From positions 49,091,558-49,155,557 of the forward strand of contig CM054158.1 in assembly GCA_028751875.1 (NCBI GenBank): a DNA stretch of 64,000 nt, written 5' to 3'. The translations under genes were made by a program, and so were the position numbers. Positions 33,846 through 46,387 of the stretch are shown here, one piece after another; the stretch's first letter is position 1, and every line of letters begins with the position of its first letter. Source of the DNA: Rapana venosa. Its lineage: Eukaryota > Mollusca > Gastropoda > Neogastropoda > Muricidae. The notes beneath the pieces were generated by a model. It saw only the letters and a list, made by a program, of their open reading frames with translations, did not search any database and was not told the origin of the DNA.

Positions 33846-34554
33846 TGGTTACACATGGTTGGTCATAACATGTATACTATGGTACTAGCTTGCTCAGTTT
33901 ATGGAGAAAAGTGTCCATGGTGGTATGTTTGAATAAGAGTTTATTTGTGAAAATCTGTAATGCCTATAGTAAAATGCTAAGAATTTATTGGTACATTCAG
34001 AGTTTGCCTTATAATGTTTCATGTAGTCGGAATATACATAATTTTAATTTTGTATTCCCCCCCCCTCCTTCCCCCCAAATCGCAAAAGGTGTGTACATCT
34101 TTTGTTGATAATTGTGATGATAATTTTTGAAATTTGTGGTAGTCATATTTGGTGGGTATTTTTTTCTTTTTGCCCAGGTCTTGTTACATTGTGACTTGAA
34201 TCACAAATGATGTAACGTGATTGTCTTGTTGCATCGTAAGTTGAATCGTAATGATGTAACATGATTTTCTATTATTATTATTATTATTTTTTAAAGGTCC
34301 CAGGAGACTGTTAAATCCTAACTATGTACTTACTATCATTACACAGTGAAACCAGATACCTGTGGCCACCCAGCATGGAACAACTACGGTATCAGGTCTC
34401 TCTGCTCCCCACAGATTGATTTTCAACTTCAGAGCCCTGTGGTTGCGTTGGAGGACCAAGTCTGAGTGCTAAAGGCAAATGGACCTTTGAAGACATCAGA
34501 TAGTACCTGCATAGTCCAGCAACATCTGGGCTGGTTGACTGGATCAGTACTGAT

Positions 34555-34840
34555 TTCAGAGAACACGAGATGCCAGAAAAGACCATGAGATGTCCGAAAA
34601 GACCATGAGATGTCAGAAAGACCATAAGATGTAAAAAAGATCATGAATAAGATGTCAAGAAGATCATAAGATGTGAAAAAAAATCATTAAAAAAAAAGTG
34701 AAAAAGATCATATAAAAAAAGACCATGAGATGTCAAAAAGACCATGAGTTGTCAAAAAGACCATGAGATGTCAGAAAGATCATGAGATGTCACAAAAGAC
34801 CGTGAGATGTCACAAAAAGACCATGAGATGTCAAACACAA
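34555..34840. repeat. ~20-bp minisatellite
   Basis: Units of the form GACCATGAGATGTC plus AAAAA or AGAAA, about 10-12 copies with variants ATCATAAGATG and GACCGTGAGATG. Confidence 0.83.
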
Positions 34841-35622
34841 CTGGAAGCAGAAATTCTGTGAGGTGATCTCTCAAGTTCACTCCAGATTTTCCAGGTGATG
34901 AATGGTCCATATGGAAGGATTACAGCAGGGGGGAAAAAGAAGAGAATCCCATTGCACTGCTATAAGACTTTTAAATGGAACACTGCCTGAACAGCACATG
35001 TTCCCCTGGCTGGCAACAAAAAGAAGTTCAGCTGGTGGATTGAGACATCTTTGCAAGGAAGGAGAAGGCAGCAGCTGGTCAATTGGTCAACTGGTCAATT
35101 GTCCAATAATTATATGCAAATGCTTAAGGAACAGGTGTCAGCATAAATGTTGCATGTCTCTTTGCAATTGTTTTTTTTATGCTAAAAATTTAACGGATCC
35201 CTTCATAAAATGCTGTGGCAAGAAAAAAACAAAACAGAAAGCAATTTCGAGAGGTTTTTTTTTTTTTAAAGTTTATTTTTAATTGTAAATGAAATAGCTG
35301 AGTAGTGGCCAACTTGAATGCTGTGGATTGCTTTAAGCTGCTGATGCTAAGGGGATATTTTTTTGGTGCTTTTTTTTTCTTTTCTAGGTTATAAAATTTA
35401 CTTTGAAACAATTCCAGTAGAACATGAGTGAAGCACTTCTTTAGGAGTTGCTTTGGAAGGATCTGTCTTGAGTCCATCAGCCAGCTTTTGCAGACCTTCA
35501 GTAAATAAATGAAAAATCCCTGTGTGGACTAGATGAAACACATGGTTTGTTACTAACAAACCACCAAATTCCCCCTCTCCACCTGTTAGTTTTTTGTGGT
35601 CTCTTTTATTGTGTGTGGGGGG

Positions 35623-36012
35623 GGGGCGGGGTAGCCGTGTGGTTAGAGTGTTGAGCTCGCGATCAGATGGCTCAGGTTCAAGCCACCATTGAGGCACCAG
35701 TTTGAGGGAATTTTTCCCCTGGAGTTAACATCAGTGCAGATGCTGCTCTCTCGGAAGTTCTTCAGATAAGACGGAAAACTGAGGTCCTGTGTGCAAACAC
35801 GTGCAGAACATCTTGTGCACACAATGAAACCAGTTCCGGTAGGAACAGATGACAAAATTAAAAACGTGTGTGCGCACAGACTGGCATCGTGTTTAGACTA
35901 GGCATTATCCCTGAAGTCGGAATGTGGCTGCCTTCATGGTGGGCAAAATGGTTGCCTACGCAAAATCTCACCATTGGTGAACCTTGGAGCCCTAGCCAAG
36001 GAACAGAAAAAA
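35623..36012 (+). mobile_element. SINE-C head and body joined to the shared E/F tail
   Basis: GGGCGGGGTAGCCGTGTGG head, CCTGGAGTTAACATCAGTGC, GAACAGATGACAAAATT, then ATCCCTGAAGTCGGAATGTG, AAAATCTCACCATTGGTGAA and AGCCCTAGCCAAGGAACAG. The body-to-tail switch lies near 35885-35905. Confidence 0.8.
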
Positions 36013-37190
36013 AAACCGTTTTGCTGTGGAAACTCCCAGTGCTACCAGCACCATTCCTACCATGACCCAGGTATGTTTCTGCCCACCTTCAGAACAAACA
36101 GTCGGAAAGGAGAGCTATCAATGTTAGGCCGCCATGACACGCCCTACCAGGAAAGGCCCTGCACTGCTGTTGCTTCAGTGCTGTTGTGGCACTTTTTTTT
36201 TTTAAAAACCATCAACAGTCACAGGACACTGAACGGCTGCTGCTGCTGCTGTCAACACCACCAGCTTGATGGTGAAGCCAGTCTTGATTTGTGAGATGTC
36301 CACTCACATGGTGACATGTCACCTCGTCCCTTTCAGGACAGCCACAGGGATGTACAGGCTTGGACAGAACCTTGCCTCAGAAATGGATGTGGAAGAGAAA
36401 CCAAAGGAAATGGCATCTCGAGTCAAGGGAGCTGCAGCAGCAGAATCATACACATTTTGTGTGTGTGTGGATTGTTTGATGTAAATGATGCTTGATGTGG
36501 ACAATCATTTACCTTTGTAGCAAGGTAGCTTACCGTTTTAACTTTTGTTTTGATACGCCAGCAAATTAATAATTTTTTTCATGATCTAAGTTCACTTGTA
36601 GGCTTTTTTGTTGTTTTTTCCACCCACCCACCCCTAGTTTTCCTTGTTGCTATTTTTGAACAGGTTATGCAACTTAATATTTTGTCAGTGGCGTAACGGA
36701 GACAATACAGTTAATGCTGTTCAGTCCTTAGCCTGAATCTTTTTTTCTTCTTCATCATATATATTTTTTTGCTGCCACATGTGATGTCTGTCACAAGTGC
36801 TGCTTGTTCTGAGTTGAGTAGACTTCAGTTACTTCACCTCATTCCGTCACATTATGGATGAGGCAAACATCCAGAAGAGACTGATGCACTGCCGAGGCTG
36901 GTGTTCAGTGCATGCTTGTATCCAGTGTACTAAAGGTGATCAGGTGCGACTGACTGCCAAAGCCTTCCACAAATGACAGTATAGCTAGTCATGAGCAGGT
37001 TGAGTCAGCAGGCCACCAGTGGAGGGCTGTCACAGGTCCTTCAACACATGGATTGGTCTCAGATGCGAGAACTTCACCATGAATTTCACGTGTAACTTAT
37101 GGAGAGAAGAAACCGAGGCGTACCATGTATAAGACCAGATTCCAGAATCTTTGATAGGGCATCAGTGTATGTGTTCCAAAGTGCAATCAG
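36013..37190. other. Gene-free stretch
   Basis: Anonymous, with a short CTG run at 36236-36250. Open frames of 60-100 codons here have no recognisable domain or splice support. Confidence 0.45.
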
Positions 37191-37195
37191 TTGAT

Positions 37196-37262
37196 GCGCC
37201 TTGATTCTTTTGCAAGATATAGCGCTATAAATCATTTATTATCTTATTATTGTTACATGTTT
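37196..37262 (+). mobile_element. Short (ATT)n-tailed element, diverged copy
   Basis: GCGCCTTGATTCTTTTGCAA, AGCGCTATAAATC and an imperfect (ATT)n tail. Likely the same family as the 10288 element. Confidence 0.55.
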
Positions 37263-38159
37263 TAACGATAGAGGCATCCCCCGTAACTCAGGATTGTCAC
37301 TGCGGATTTTCAGATTATATTCACACAGATCTGATTTTAAGAATTTTTTTTTTTTTAGGGTGGATTCATATACAAAATTCAGACTATGAAAGCCATTGTG
37401 TTTTACAGCTTAATTGATAACGAGCGGCTGATGCTATACAAAAATATTTTGATGTAAGAACTTGATCAATTCATCCTGTATTCAAAGTTGACAACAGTTT
37501 GGTATTTGATTCACAGAAGTATTGTAGTTATTCCTGGAGCAAAGTTGTAGCCACTAACCTGTAAACAGTTTCTGTGTTTTACATAATTACTGTAGCCCTT
37601 ATTGTGACTTTAGAGTTGGTGTTTGAATGTGATAGCAGTGTGCACGTGGTTTCATGACAAACGTCATTCCTAATGACATGCAGTGGCTACTCCTCTTCCA
37701 AAGGTGGAAAGGGATTTCACGTTCATGCAAGATTATTTGGCATGCATGGGATGACCGTCTTTCTTTGTTGAACGCTCAGACAGCAGCTATTATTGTCTGT
37801 CATGTCAGTGGAACTGTGTTGAGTCAGGTCCAGTGGATCTGACTTGGCATGGTGCACGGGGCCTTGCTATGAACTCATCCAAAAGATCGAAAAAGGATTG
37901 GAATCTGCACACAAGTTGGTTGCAGAAACTGAGAAAGGTATGGTCTGCAACCTGGCTCAAGAATTTTTTTATTGAGCATCTTGCTTGTGAAGCCAACCAA
38001 GCTCCAGAATGACTTGGAACAAGTGATTTTATTTTGGTGTTGAAAAATGCATCTTGGTGTGTACTGTCAGGTACAATGGAGGAAGACAGAGGGCTTTTCC
38101 CCCATCCCTTCTCCCATTTCCATCTTGTTTGTTTTGTTCCCCCCCCCCCCCCCCATTCC

Positions 38160-38262
38160 TCGGCTAGAGCTCTGAGGTTCACCAATGGTGAAAATTTGCA
38201 TAGAATGCGACTTTTTTTTGCCCACCATTAAGGTAGCCGCATTCTGACTTTGGGAAGCCATT
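38160..38262 (-). mobile_element. Shared E/F tail fragment
   Basis: CGGCTAGAGCTCTGAGGTTC, ACCAATGGTGAAAATTTGC, AAGGTAGCCGCATTCTGAC. Preceded by a C run at 38139-38154. Confidence 0.7.
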
Positions 38263-38469
38263 CACAATGTCCTCCAGGTGTGTTGAGCAATTGTGCCTTT
38301 CCTTCTAGAGATTCATATTTGTTTTTAAGAAATCATGTTAAGACTGGTAGTGATGTGTATTTAAAAGTGATTGTACAGGTTGATTGGTCCGGTATGTGCT
38401 TTAGTGATACAAATCTTAAAGGATGCTTTTTAAAAAAAAAAAATCTAAGAGATGAAATGCCAGTCTTCT

Positions 38470-38790
38470 TCTTTGTTGTTGAACGCTCAGACAGCAACTG
38501 TTGCTGTTATATGAGCGAAAATGTGTTGCTCTGCTGTTAAGCACCTGACAAGTCAGGCCCAGCGCATTTGACTTTGGCATGTAAGAGAATTGTCGTATTT
38601 CTAGAAAAACGACAGGAAAATGGACCAAGAAGGCGGACAATAGACAAGAAGGAGGTGAGAGGAAGAAAAAGAACAAGGCAGAAACTATGAGAGGGATAGA
38701 AGAGAGGGAATTCCGTGCACAGAATTTCCAGAAGATGGGAATGCTATTCATACTGACAGGCCCCTGACATCCCCACAGGGGAGAAATACC
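38470..38790. repeat. Dispersed repeat R1, uninterrupted copy
   Basis: AACGCTCAGACAGCAACTG, TATATGAGCGAAAATG, GACAAGTCAGGCCCAGCGCA, AGAATTTCCAGAAGATGGGA, TGACATCCCCACAGGGGAG. Serves as the empty-site reference for the 10288 insertion. Confidence 0.75.
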
Positions 38791-38974
38791 AGTGACAGTG
38801 AACTTTTACTTTGCTTCACCTTTCCATGAGGAGTCGTTGGAGGCACAGCCTATGTAGGAAACATGAAAACTCTGTTTGGAGTCTCATCTGAAAGACTGGC
38901 AGAAGAACAGTCAGAAGCACAGTTGATACCAGGGAGGGAAAAAAATTGACTTTGAGTTTGATGGATACCTTTGT

Positions 38975-39362
38975 GGAAACTTTGTTATTGTCAGATCAAG
39001 AGGAATGGATTTTTCAGACAGTGTGTTGTGGGCAAGTTAAACCTAGCGGAGCCTATCCCACCAGGTAGCAGTGTGCATGCTAGGTTTGTTTTTGTCATCC
39101 ACCCCACTGACAAGAGCTTGCTGATTCTTCTGTGAAAGATGGATGGGTTTAAACATATGCCTATCAGTATGTTCTGTATATGTTCACACATGGGATCTTG
39201 GCTTATAGTCTCACCTGAAGGACTTTCTGAGGAAGGGAGCCAATACCAATGGTATCTCAAGGAGGGAATCTTTTCAAAGAGATCTCTAACTGGAGACTCA
39301 AACCCACACCTTCATTTATCATGTGACCACAAGTGCAACACTAACCACTTGGCTCCTAGCAA
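38975..39362 (-). mobile_element. SINE-H, probable, reversed
   Basis: TTTGTCATCCACCCC, GTGAAAGATGGATGGG, TATAGTCTCACCTGAAGGAC, ACTCAAACCCACACCTTC and CAACACTAACCACTTGGCTC, read as a reversed tRNA-like head. Confidence 0.55.
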
Positions 39363-39954
39363 TATATTTGATAATACTGGGGTCACATAAAGTGAATAAT
39401 ATGATGTTTATAACCATCCAATGCAAGTAAGCCACGCCTTGCTGCTTGAGAAGGCTTGTGATAAGCTTGGAAAGCTTGCAGCAAGTTGCTACCTATGGGT
39501 AAGAACTCTTTGTAAAAGCCATACTTGTTTTTGATGCACTGCACAGGATGTTGTTCGTAATGGATTCATGGAATCGCTGCTTTTGCTGCAGTTACACGAT
39601 TTTAACAAAGGATTCTGAAGGACAAAGCAACTCTGAAGCGGATATGGATTGGTTGATGCTACAGCACTGCCACTGGCTGAAAAAAACAAATGAAGCAGGT
39701 CCGGACAGCAGGATTGGTTCCTGCTTCATTGTCCAGTGAGCAAAGACTGGGTGAAGGCAGCTGGATGGTGGCCATTCTCGATCGGCTGACATACTTGGAG
39801 AGCATTCATGATGCCACAGTATGTGCAAACTACAAGTATTTTCATCACCTCTGGACTAGAATGGATTTGGCAATCCTGTGCCAGATGACGGCTTATGCTG
39901 AATGAAGGCATTTGACTTCCAACACCTGCCAGTCCAGCAGATTTCAGATCATGA

Positions 39955-40018
39955 TTTCGCTTACGCAAAATCTCACCATTGGTGAACCCTGGAGCTCTAG
40001 CTGAGGAACGCGAGAAGA
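39955..40018 (+). mobile_element. Shared E/F tail fragment
   Basis: TTACGCAAAATCTCACCATT, GGTGAACCCTGGAGCTC, TAGCTGAGGAACG: the last 60 bases of the shared tail only. Confidence 0.65.
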
Positions 40019-41011
40019 AAAAAATCATGACAACTGCGATCAGGATACATGGGATGTGAGAGATTGTCCCAGCTGGCTGGGAAAAAGCTCAACATTGCGT
40101 GATGGCGTTATTTTCAGCTCTGATGAATATGATGACTGTTTAGTGTGTTTATCCTTTGGTGTGCACTTTTTCATTTATCTCTGAATTTGTAGTATTGAAT
40201 CAGATTTTGTGTTAATATCTTATTTGTATTCATTTTAAAAAAAACAAAAAACTTTTTTGCATCTGTCCATTCTGCATAACCATGCCATAATCAAATATAT
40301 TTGAACAAAAAAAAGTAGCAGTCGGTGGGGAGTCTTTTCTCTTTCGAAATAATGCGTGAAAACGTGTTTGAAAGGAAATGGTGTTTGGTTGGTGGCAGAG
40401 AGCATTTTTATAATAGTTCATCATGTACTGTATGACTTAGATTATAAAGTGGTTTAGATTTAGATTTATATGCCTACCTTACAGTTGTGATGATGCAATC
40501 TTCTTATAGATGATGCAGTCTTCTTAAAGATTCCTTTTAGACTGCATACTCCAAAGCCATGATATGAACGCTTGACAAGCATGAAAGTTGAAGTGAATTT
40601 GAAGATATGAACAGTGTAAGAACAGGGGCATTAGAGTTACTGATTCTGAGACTGTTCTTTTTGTGTGGCATGATGAGTCAGTCAGGTGAGTGATGAAGAT
40701 AATGATGATGATGATGATGCTACAGTCAGTCAAGTCAAGATTCTTGGTTCTAGATGTCATGAAAGAATCCGCTATGGAGTTCAAAACTTGTGTGTGAGAA
40801 GATTGTGAGACTGCCCAAAAAATGTTTTCCTGCTGCTCTAAAGATTGAAATAGGTTTGAGAGAAGGCAGTGTTTTACACTTACCAGTTTTGATATATTTA
40901 AGCTGTTAAAGTAGCAAAGTCAGGAGACTGATGCGTACACAGTGTTGGGCAGTTAATTAGAACAGCATTCAAATTCGTAAAGTGGGTGAAATCTAACTGG
41001 GTAGCCCCTAA

Positions 41012-41302
41012 CGAGGACAGGATAGCTCAGTGGTCAGAGCACTCGCTTTTCCCAAGCTAAGGTTGAGCAACGTTGAGCGTGGTTGCCATTTGGATGGGTG
41101 ACTGTTTGCGTGCCTTGGCTTCAGTACAGTTCACCCAGCTATAAATGGGTACCTCTCCTCTTTAGGGTCAGGGAAGGTAAAGCAGCGAGGGAGAGGAGAT
41201 GGGCGCCGCCCTCAATATGCTGGGCCCTAGAGAAGCTGGGGTCTCTGATGCTTCGCTCCCCTATGACCACATAGGTTATGGGACACCTTTACCTTTTTAC
41301 CT
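41012..41302 (+). mobile_element. SINE-B copy 3
   Basis: Full-length copy bounded by TAGCCCCTAA (41002-41011) and TAGTCCCTAA (41303-41312), a 10-bp duplication with one mismatch. The 5S-like segment reads GGTTGAGCAACGTTGAGCG, TTTGGATGGGTGACTG. The tail is CACCTTTACCTTTTTACC. Confidence 0.87.
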
Positions 41303-41827
41303 TAGTCCCTAATAGTCTTTTTGTGCATAAGCTCTGGTAAGTGTTTGTAAGAGTGCATGCCTCCAATGGGACTGAAACCTCCTACATCATAATCCTTGAA
41401 GCTAACCACAGACCAGGGAGGCTTGTACATTTTGCTGCTGCTGCTGCTACTGCTGCTGCTCAGTAGTTAGTGAGACTGATTGTTGATCCAAGCTACCTCA
41501 CCGATGGGCAATCTCCATTCCATCTGCGTTACTGGGGATGACTGGATGTGTTGTTTTCAAATCCTGTACCACAAAGGTGGTGGGTGGTGGAACAACGTAC
41601 TGGTCACCGTTTCAGAGTGGATATCTCACTCTGTCTGGCTTCTCAGGAAAATTGGGAATGGGGACGCTGGTAGATAATGCTTTATGTGGATCAGAACATG
41701 CACCTCTGGAACCTGCCAAAGTGACCTTAGATGTGCAGGGTCTGTGCTTGGTGGTGATCTCATGGTGCCTTCGTGGATAACTTCCTGACTGTAGACGTCG
41801 GCCTTTGGGAGTTCTTATTTTTTGTTC

Positions 41828-42205
41828 TTAGCCTGGAGCTCTGAGGTTTACCAGTAATGAGATTTTTGTGTATGCGACTGTCCCCCAAAAAACAACAAAA
41901 ATTCAGGTAGCCACATTCCGACTTCGGGGATTCAGGTGGGAGGTCTACCAATTTTGCCAGGACAGTTGGGAGGTATCTCCCTGCTGTTTCCGATTTTCAA
42001 CCATTGTGGGTTTTTTGTACGTGCACAAGTCCATAAGCACATGGGTCTGACTGGTTCAGAGTCTTCTACGAAAGACTTGTCATTGAGTTATTGAATTTTT
42101 CCCATCAAACTGGGAAGAAAGGGCAAGGCTGGGAATCAAACCCGGAACCTCACGGTTTACTTGTTAGGCAGATGGATGTCTTAACCATCCTGCCACCTTC
42201 CATTT
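41828..42205 (-). mobile_element. SINE-F, full length
   Basis: Shared tail (GGAGCTCTGAGGTTTACCAG, AGGTAGCCACATTCCGAC), body (TTTTGCCAGGACAGTTGGG, GGGTCTGACTGGTTCAG) and reversed tRNA head (GGAATCAAACCCGGAACC, CTTAACCATCCTGCCACC). Confidence 0.85.
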
Positions 42206-42360
42206 TAGATCTGCTTATACATTGGCATGAAAAATTGGGAAAATCTGTGTCCTAAATTTGCCATGTGTCATTGGGATTCGAATGTGTGACTGAGAGCATG
42301 GGGATTACATTAGAAATCACTGGTTTATTTGACAGTTGTGATTGACTAACAGAGAGAAAA

Positions 42361-42430
42361 TAATAATAATAATGTATGGAATTTATATAGTGCTGAATCT
42401 TGTAAAGCAACAAATCAAAGCGCTCAGATG
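42361..42430 (-). mobile_element. Short (ATT)n-tailed element, reverse copy
   Basis: Reads (AAT)n, GTATGGAATTTATATAGTGC, TTGTAAAGCAACAAATC, AAAGCGCTC: the reverse complement of the 10288 element, with the same 5' end. Confidence 0.75.
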
Positions 42431-42439
42431 ACTTTTTTT

Positions 42440-42665
42440 TTGGGGTTTTTTTTGCGTGTATGCGGTTGTAAAAATTTTGTCATCTGTTCTTTTTTTTTGG
42501 GGGGGCGTGTGTATGTGGTTTTTTAAATTTTGTCATCTGTTCCCACCAGCACACAATGGCCTACTCTTTCGAACAGTGGAACAGGATTTAACGTGTGCGC
42601 AAGATGTTCTGCATGCGTTCGCACACAGGGCCTCGATTTATAGTCTCATCTGAAGGACTTTATTG
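42440..42665 (-). mobile_element. SINE-C, truncated, with internal duplication
   Basis: The segment GTGTATGCGGTTGTAAAAAT ... GTCATCTGTTC appears twice in a row (about 42455-42490 and 42505-42542) before the rest of the body (CACACAATGGCCTACTC, AAGATGTTCTGCATGCG, ATAGTCTCATCTGAAGGAC). Confidence 0.77.
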
Positions 42666-42764
42666 GTGGACACACTTGTACTTGGGGGCATTGGATACCC
42701 ATGCCATGGCAAAGTTTATGAAACATAAGTTGTTTTATTTATTAATTATTTATTTTGTTGTTGG

Positions 42765-43078
42765 AGGAAATGGAACATGCACTTGTGTGCTTTTTTACAT
42801 CCAGTCCCTGTGTGTATGCGGTTTTGTAAATTTTGTCATCAGTTCCCACCGGGACACAATAGCCTACTCTTCCAAAAAGTGGAACAGGTTTTAACATGTG
42901 CACAAGGTGCTGTGTGTGTTTGCACACTGGACCTTGGTTTATAGTCTCCTCTGAAGGATGTTTGGGTGGAGTTGAGTCGGCGCTGATGTTAACACCAGGG
43001 GAAAGGTCCCCTTGAGCAGGATTGGAACCTGGATCAGCAGGTCCTGAGCGCAATACACAACGCTCTAACCAGTTGTTA
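42765..43078 (-). mobile_element. SINE-C, near full length
   Basis: ACATCCAGTCCCTGTGTG, TCCCACCGGGACACAATAGC, TTATAGTCTCCTCTGAAGG, GATGTTAACACCAGGGG and a tRNA head in reverse (GATTGGAACCTGG, CAACGCTCTAACCAG). Confidence 0.85.
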
Positions 43079-43079
43079 A

Positions 43080-44120
43080 ATTGAAGAGAACACCTCTGCC
43101 TTCCTGCTCCTCTCACTCCTCCACACTTCATTAACTTTGTTGACCGCCTGCCATCTTTTACCTTAGCTTGTGGTAGTGATTGATCTCATGACTACCCTTA
43201 CTACTTTTGCTTTATCATTTGATATTGCAGTGTTGTCCATGTCTGATTTGTTAAGTCCTACAAGTTTTTGTTCCTAGGGTCTTGGCTCTCATCCTTGTTG
43301 TATACCATAGAACTTCATACCCCATTACTGTATCAGGGGCATCTGTCTTTGATGTTAAATTTGCGACTTTTATTTTCATATGTCAAACAGTTTGTGAAAC
43401 CAAATAATAAGAAAACAAACCCATATCGTAAGTTTTAGGATTGTATCCCCATCTTATTTTCAAAATCACTCGAGGGACTGTGTGACAGATTTCAGAAGTA
43501 GAGAATGTGATTATATTATGATGCTGGAAGATATTCCAGTGTAAAATTCCAGGCATGGTTAGTTTCTTGCACATCCAGTGTTGACAGCAAAGTTTGTGTC
43601 ACTGCCTTCAGGCAGTGTGGAAGCTCCTCAGAGTCTTCGTTTCTTTAATGTTTTGTTTGTTTGTTAACGAACAGTGGCAACAAACTGATCGCATAGAGTG
43701 AATGATTGCAACATGACAGTTGGATGTTGTATAGGATTTGTTCTGAAGATGAATTGTATTGTTTTTAAAGTGTTTGGCAAGCAGAGTTTTTGTGACAAGC
43801 ATTGTCTTTATCCAAGTCCATATTATGAAAGAATAGTTAACTGTTACTGTTAAGACTTAAAGTATGAATTTTACATTTGTCTGTTGTTAAAAATGATACA
43901 GCTTTTAAAATGTAATCATGTAGATGTATACAGTTCACATCCACTGGTATCAAAACATATGAAATTGTTAATTGCCTCTAATATTGGATTGTGAATATTT
44001 GCTTGAAAAAGAAAAAAAAAGAAGAAAGATATTGTTAAGATCTGTTTGAAAAAAAAAACCCAAAACAAAAAAACCCCAATTTAATCTTTTTCCTCTAAAA
44101 ATAATGCTGTCTACAAGTAA
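43080..44120. other. Gene-free AT-rich stretch
   Basis: No element or gene recognised between a SINE-C and a SINE-B. Confidence 0.5.
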
Positions 44121-44122
44121 AA

Positions 44123-44412
44123 GGGGGACAGGACAGCTCAGTGGTCAGAGCACTCGCTTTCCCCAGCTAAGGTTAAGCAACATTGAGCGTGGTTGCCACT
44201 TGGATAGGTGACTTTTGCGTGCCTTGGCTTCAGTACAGTCCCCCAGTTCACCCAGCTGTTAATGGGTACCTACCTCTTTAGGGTCAGGGAAGGTAAAGCA
44301 GCAAAGAAGAGGAGATAGGCGCCGCCCTCAATATGCTGGCCCCTTGAGAAGTGAGGTCTCTGATGCCTCGCTCCCCTACGACCACATAGGTTATGGGACA
44401 CCGTTACGTTTT
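44123..44412 (+). mobile_element. SINE-B copy 4
   Basis: Starts GGGGGACAGGACAGCTCAGT and ends GGTTATGGGACACCGTTACG. The 5S-like portion (GGTTAAGCAACATTGAGCG) and the CACCCAGCTGTTAATGGG body are intact. Confidence 0.83.
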
Positions 44413-44892
44413 TGCAAGGAAAAACAAATTGATTGTAACTCCAGAGTATTGTTCCCAAAGGCAGTCAGTGCCAAATCTCCTAGTTCTGAGTAAGAACTGT
44501 AACTAGGCTCAAGACTTGACATTGAAAATGAACTGAGAACTCTGGAGGCGTTAACTTGGTGTCTAAGGGCTGGATTTGTGAAGCAAGCTGTGTATTCTAA
44601 GAATGGAGAGAACTGCTCTGTGATCGGAGAGATTGGAGCGCTAGTTATGTGCTCTCAGTGCTTTGCCTCTGAACCGTGAGGAAGGAGAATTGGTGTTAAG
44701 AACATTAGAGGTGCAACATCAGTACTTGTCACAGCACCCTGTGCCTTAGCTCTGGACTGTTAGAACATAGAATTACTGTATGATAAGTTTATTAGAGGTG
44801 TTCTTTATCATTCAATGTGCTCAAAGCCTTGGTTGAAAGCTGTTTGAAGGGAGAATTACTATTTCTTAAAATTTTTTTTTTAATCCTGTTTC

Positions 44893-45345
44893 TTAACTAG
44901 AGTTCCGAGGCTCACCAAAGGTGAGATTTTGTGTATACTACTGTTCCCCTCCCCCCCCCTTCCTCCCACACACACACACCATTAAGGTAGCTGCATTCCA
45001 ACTTTGGAGATGGTATCTGAACACAGCACCAGTGTGCATTCCTTTATTTATATATATATATGTATATATATATTTTTTTTTAAATCTGTTCCAACTGGCA
45101 CAAAGTGGCCTACTTTTCTGAAAGGTGGAATGGGTTGTAATATATATATATATTTTTTTTTTTATATATGTGCAAGATGTTCTGTGTGCATTTGCATTTA
45201 TAGACTCTCCTGAAGGACTTTGATGTTTAGTTCGATTTTCTCATCAAACTGAGAAGAAAAGGGCAAGGCTGGGAATCAAACCCAGAGCCTCTTGATTTTA
45301 CTTGTTAGGCAGGTGAACATCTAAATGACCGTCCCGCCACTTTTC
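44893..45345 (-). mobile_element. SINE mosaic: shared tail, SINE-C body piece and SINE-F head
   Basis: Left end TAGAGTTCCGAGGCTCACC and GGTAGCTGCATTCCAAC; middle CACAAAGTGGCCTACTTTTC as in SINE-C, with AT runs near 45047-45070 and 45138-45170; right end TCATCAAACTGAGAAG and AATCAAACCCAGAGCC as in SINE-F. Confidence 0.68.
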
Positions 45346-45764
45346 TTATTGTATTATCAGAACAGTCGCGTATGATCAGAACAGTAGAGGTTTAATTCAG
45401 TGTAGCGCCCAGAGCTGAAGCTGTAGATTGTTAGCAGGGAGAGTGACTGATCAGAACAGTAGAGGCATTGCTTGTCATGGTTCTGCTAGGCTGTAGACTG
45501 TCTATAGAGTGAGTGACTGTGTCATTGCATTCTCTGTTTGAATGGACAGTGATTGTGTGGTCAAAACTGTCAGAATGGAGAATTACATACTTGCGTGATC
45601 AGAGTTTTGAAAATATTGAATACCCAGGCTTCCGTCTTAGAATGGAGAATGACTGTGGTCAGAAAAATTGTAGCACTAAGTGCTTAGGCTTTTAGATTAT
45701 TGAGGGAGAATTACTGCATGAGGGAGAATTTATTTTATTTCATTTTTTTGGTTTGTTTTCTTTT

Positions 45765-46112
45765 ATTTTGAGGGTAATGAAATAAGCACTCATGTGCTTT
45801 TTAAAAATTTTACATCCAGTCTCTGTGTGCGTGTGGCTTTGTAAATTTTGTCATCAGTTTCCACCAGTACACAATGGCTATGTTTTCTGAAAAGCGGAAC
45901 ATGTTTCAACTTGTGTGCAAGATGTCCTGTGTGCTTTTGCATATGGCACCTCGGACCTTGGTTTATAGTCTCATCCAAAGGACTTTTGGGGGGAGTGGAT
46001 TCAGCACTGATGTTATCTTCAGGGGGGGAAAAATCCCCTTGATTGGGATTCTAACCCGTGTCGGCATATTATGAGCACAATGCGCAACACTCAAACCACC
46101 AGGCTATCTGTA
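45765..46112 (-). mobile_element. SINE-C, near full length
   Basis: Tail end TTTTATTTTGAGGGTAATGA, body CAGTACACAATGGC, TATAGTCTCATCCAAAGGAC, and reversed tRNA head GATTCTAACCCGTGTC with AAACCACCAGGCTATC. It sits inside the degenerate array of 44.4-49.6 kb. Confidence 0.85.
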
Positions 46113-46387
46113 ATTATTGCATGATCAGATCAGAGGCGCTCTTATTGCAGCACTCGGTACCTTGGCTTTAAAGAGCTAGAATGGAGAACAGCATGGTCAG
46201 TCCATTAGACGTGTTCTTTATCATGGTGGTCAATTCTTAGACTCTTGGCGTCTTGAAGGGGGAATGACTGTGTGATCAGATCAGCAGAGGTGTTATTCAT
46301 CGTGATTTTTGATAGTTCATATTTTAATGAAGAGTGTTGTAGACGTAAAGAGAAAGGGGCCTGGTGGGCTGAGTGGGTAGGAGTTGG

